Source: Lunularia cruciata
Taxonomy: Eukaryota; Streptophyta; Marchantiopsida; Lunulariales; Lunulariaceae
Direction of reading: 5' to 3'
NCBI GenBank assembly: GCA_948567375.1
Contig: OX419760.1
Span: 28,148,001 to 28,212,000 of the forward strand
DNA length: 64,000 bases
Position 1 is the stretch's first letter. Each line of letters opens with the position of its first letter. Positions 63,041 to 64,000 of this stretch are shown one piece after another. The notes below the pieces were generated by a model, which saw nothing but the letters and a program-made list of their open reading frames with translations, did no database searches and was not told the origin of the DNA. The position numbers and the translations under genes were made by a program.

Positions 63041-64000
63041 AGAGATTTAAGAACATCCATTCTTTCTGCAAAGCCGTGAGCCCAAGTTCAAGCCCACAAG
63101 TAGTTTTTACTATAGGCTTGTATACCATACCAATGATCAAGATTTCTACTTGACTTCTTATTTGATTTATATATGGTCTATTGTCTATCAAGATTTGAGA
63201 ACATTTGTTTTGTCTACTAGGTGGTGAGCTCATTTTTGAGCTCACCATTAGTTTTGCACTCATACTCAAATACCACCTTCACTCCTAAAGTGAAATATAC
63301 ACATTGAATACCACTATGTGAGTTTTTCTGCTGTGTGGACTTTGATTGTTTGCTTATGGACACATGGCCTTTGCTTATGGACACATGGACCCACTTGGTC
63401 CTTCACTTCAAATGATGCTAAATTTGCCTTCATGCTTTGACCTTTTGCAAGATGCCCTAACATTTTTCAAAGCTCTTATTTGCTTCTCTATTCTCCCTCA
63501 TCCCCCTCTCCTTTCCACTCCTTCCTGCACTTCTTGTTCCCCTTTCTACTCTATGGATTATTTTTTTCATTTCACATTTGTTTGTTGCTTGTTCTACTTT
63601 ACTATGCACTTTTGACCCCCATTTCTATGGCAAATGAAATGCTGTTTCCTTGTGTCATTGGACTTTCTCCCCACTATCTTTGTCGTGTGTCAAACAACTT
63701 GCTCCTTTTTGTACCTTCTCCTTACCTCCTTAATCTTTCTTTGTTGTTTTCACTCAGATAATTTACTACCTTCTTCAATTGTTGCATCATTGAGTACTTC
63801 TACTAGTTTTTATCTACTTTTGATACTAACATTTGTTTCATTTTAGACTATAACCAGGTATGTCTTGAGCTCCTTACTTATTCATGCTCGCATTTTCATC
63901 TTCTTCCTTTGGATGCTGATTTATTTGCATCACATAGTCATTTTGATTATTATTGTTGATGCACATTTTTTGGATTTTATACTTCATACGTTTTAGCATT
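63041..64000. other. Spacer with a 21-bp duplication
   Basis: AT-rich with short frames lacking domains. A direct 21-bp duplication (TTTGCTTATGGACACATGGCC at 63349 and again, diverging at its end, at 63370) encodes repeated MAFAYGH in one frame. C/T-rich stretches dominate from 63480 to 63900. Confidence 0.6.

Noticed and set aside
1-64000. CRISPR array, bacterial operon, rRNA or organellar insert
   Set aside because: No regularly spaced direct repeats, no rRNA or plastid/mitochondrial genes recognised; all evidence points to plant nuclear transposon DNA.

Overview
The window looks like intergenic DNA from a large, repeat-filled land-plant genome, most likely a gymnosperm. That assignment is an inference. 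It rests on wall-to-wall nested Ty3/gypsy elements, heavy C-to-T decay (most broken codons are TGA, TAG or TAA where the family has CGA, CAG or CAA), a Penelope-like reverse transcriptase of a type known in plants mainly from conifers, and the absence of any complete host gene. Nearly every recognisable protein is a relic, so most coding entries are pseudogenes.

Layout: (1) 1-4532, 3' part of chromovirus A (protease, RT, RNase H, integrase, chromodomain, 3' LTR), with a solo LTR of family B inside it. (2) 4533-8688, gypsy element B1 with its 3' LTR. (3) 10861-12770, a solo LTR of family C with a perfect 5-bp target duplication (TSD). (4) 13656-25241, gypsy element C with a 5'-truncated left LTR, a tRNA-Asp-type primer site, gag, protease, RT, RNase H, integrase, and a 3.8-kb right LTR that holds a coiled-coil reading frame. 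(5) 27958-28335, solo LTR A. (6) 29118-32051 (-), the 5' half of a younger A element with LTR, primer site, gag, protease and start of RT. (7) 32200-33600, a relic of an unusual RT, here called family E. (8) 33855-41948 (-), element B2, whose protease region was hit twice by solo LTRs of family D; a further B integrase fragment (B3) runs to about 42890. (9) 42890-44035 (-), an unrecognised coding relic. (10) 44.5-47.5 kb, a nearly intact PIF/Harbinger DNA transposon with convergent Myb/SANT-like and DDE transposase genes. (11) 47.6-51.3 kb, a CpG-retaining, apparently low-copy stretch with small unidentified ORFs. (12) 53501-57047, LTR D split by a 2.9-kb purine-rich insertion. (13) 57.05-63.04 kb, a Penelope-like RT relic split by a composite D/A/E insertion (58772-62465) with a 5-bp TSD.

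Main observations: every LTR of chromovirus A keeps perfect multi-unit heat-shock elements upstream of a TATA box, as in heat-activated plant retrotransposons. Family C has giant LTRs that encode a coiled-coil protein, and a TSD-flanked solo LTR proves that this reading frame lies inside the LTR. Two diverged copies of an RT family with a FADD-type active site are present. The Penelope-like reading frame resumes exactly on the far side of the TSD-flanked composite insertion.

The genes do not form a host pathway. They are the replication modules of mobile elements stacked on one another. The nesting order (D into B, D into the Penelope-like relic, A into D, B into A) gives a relative timeline.
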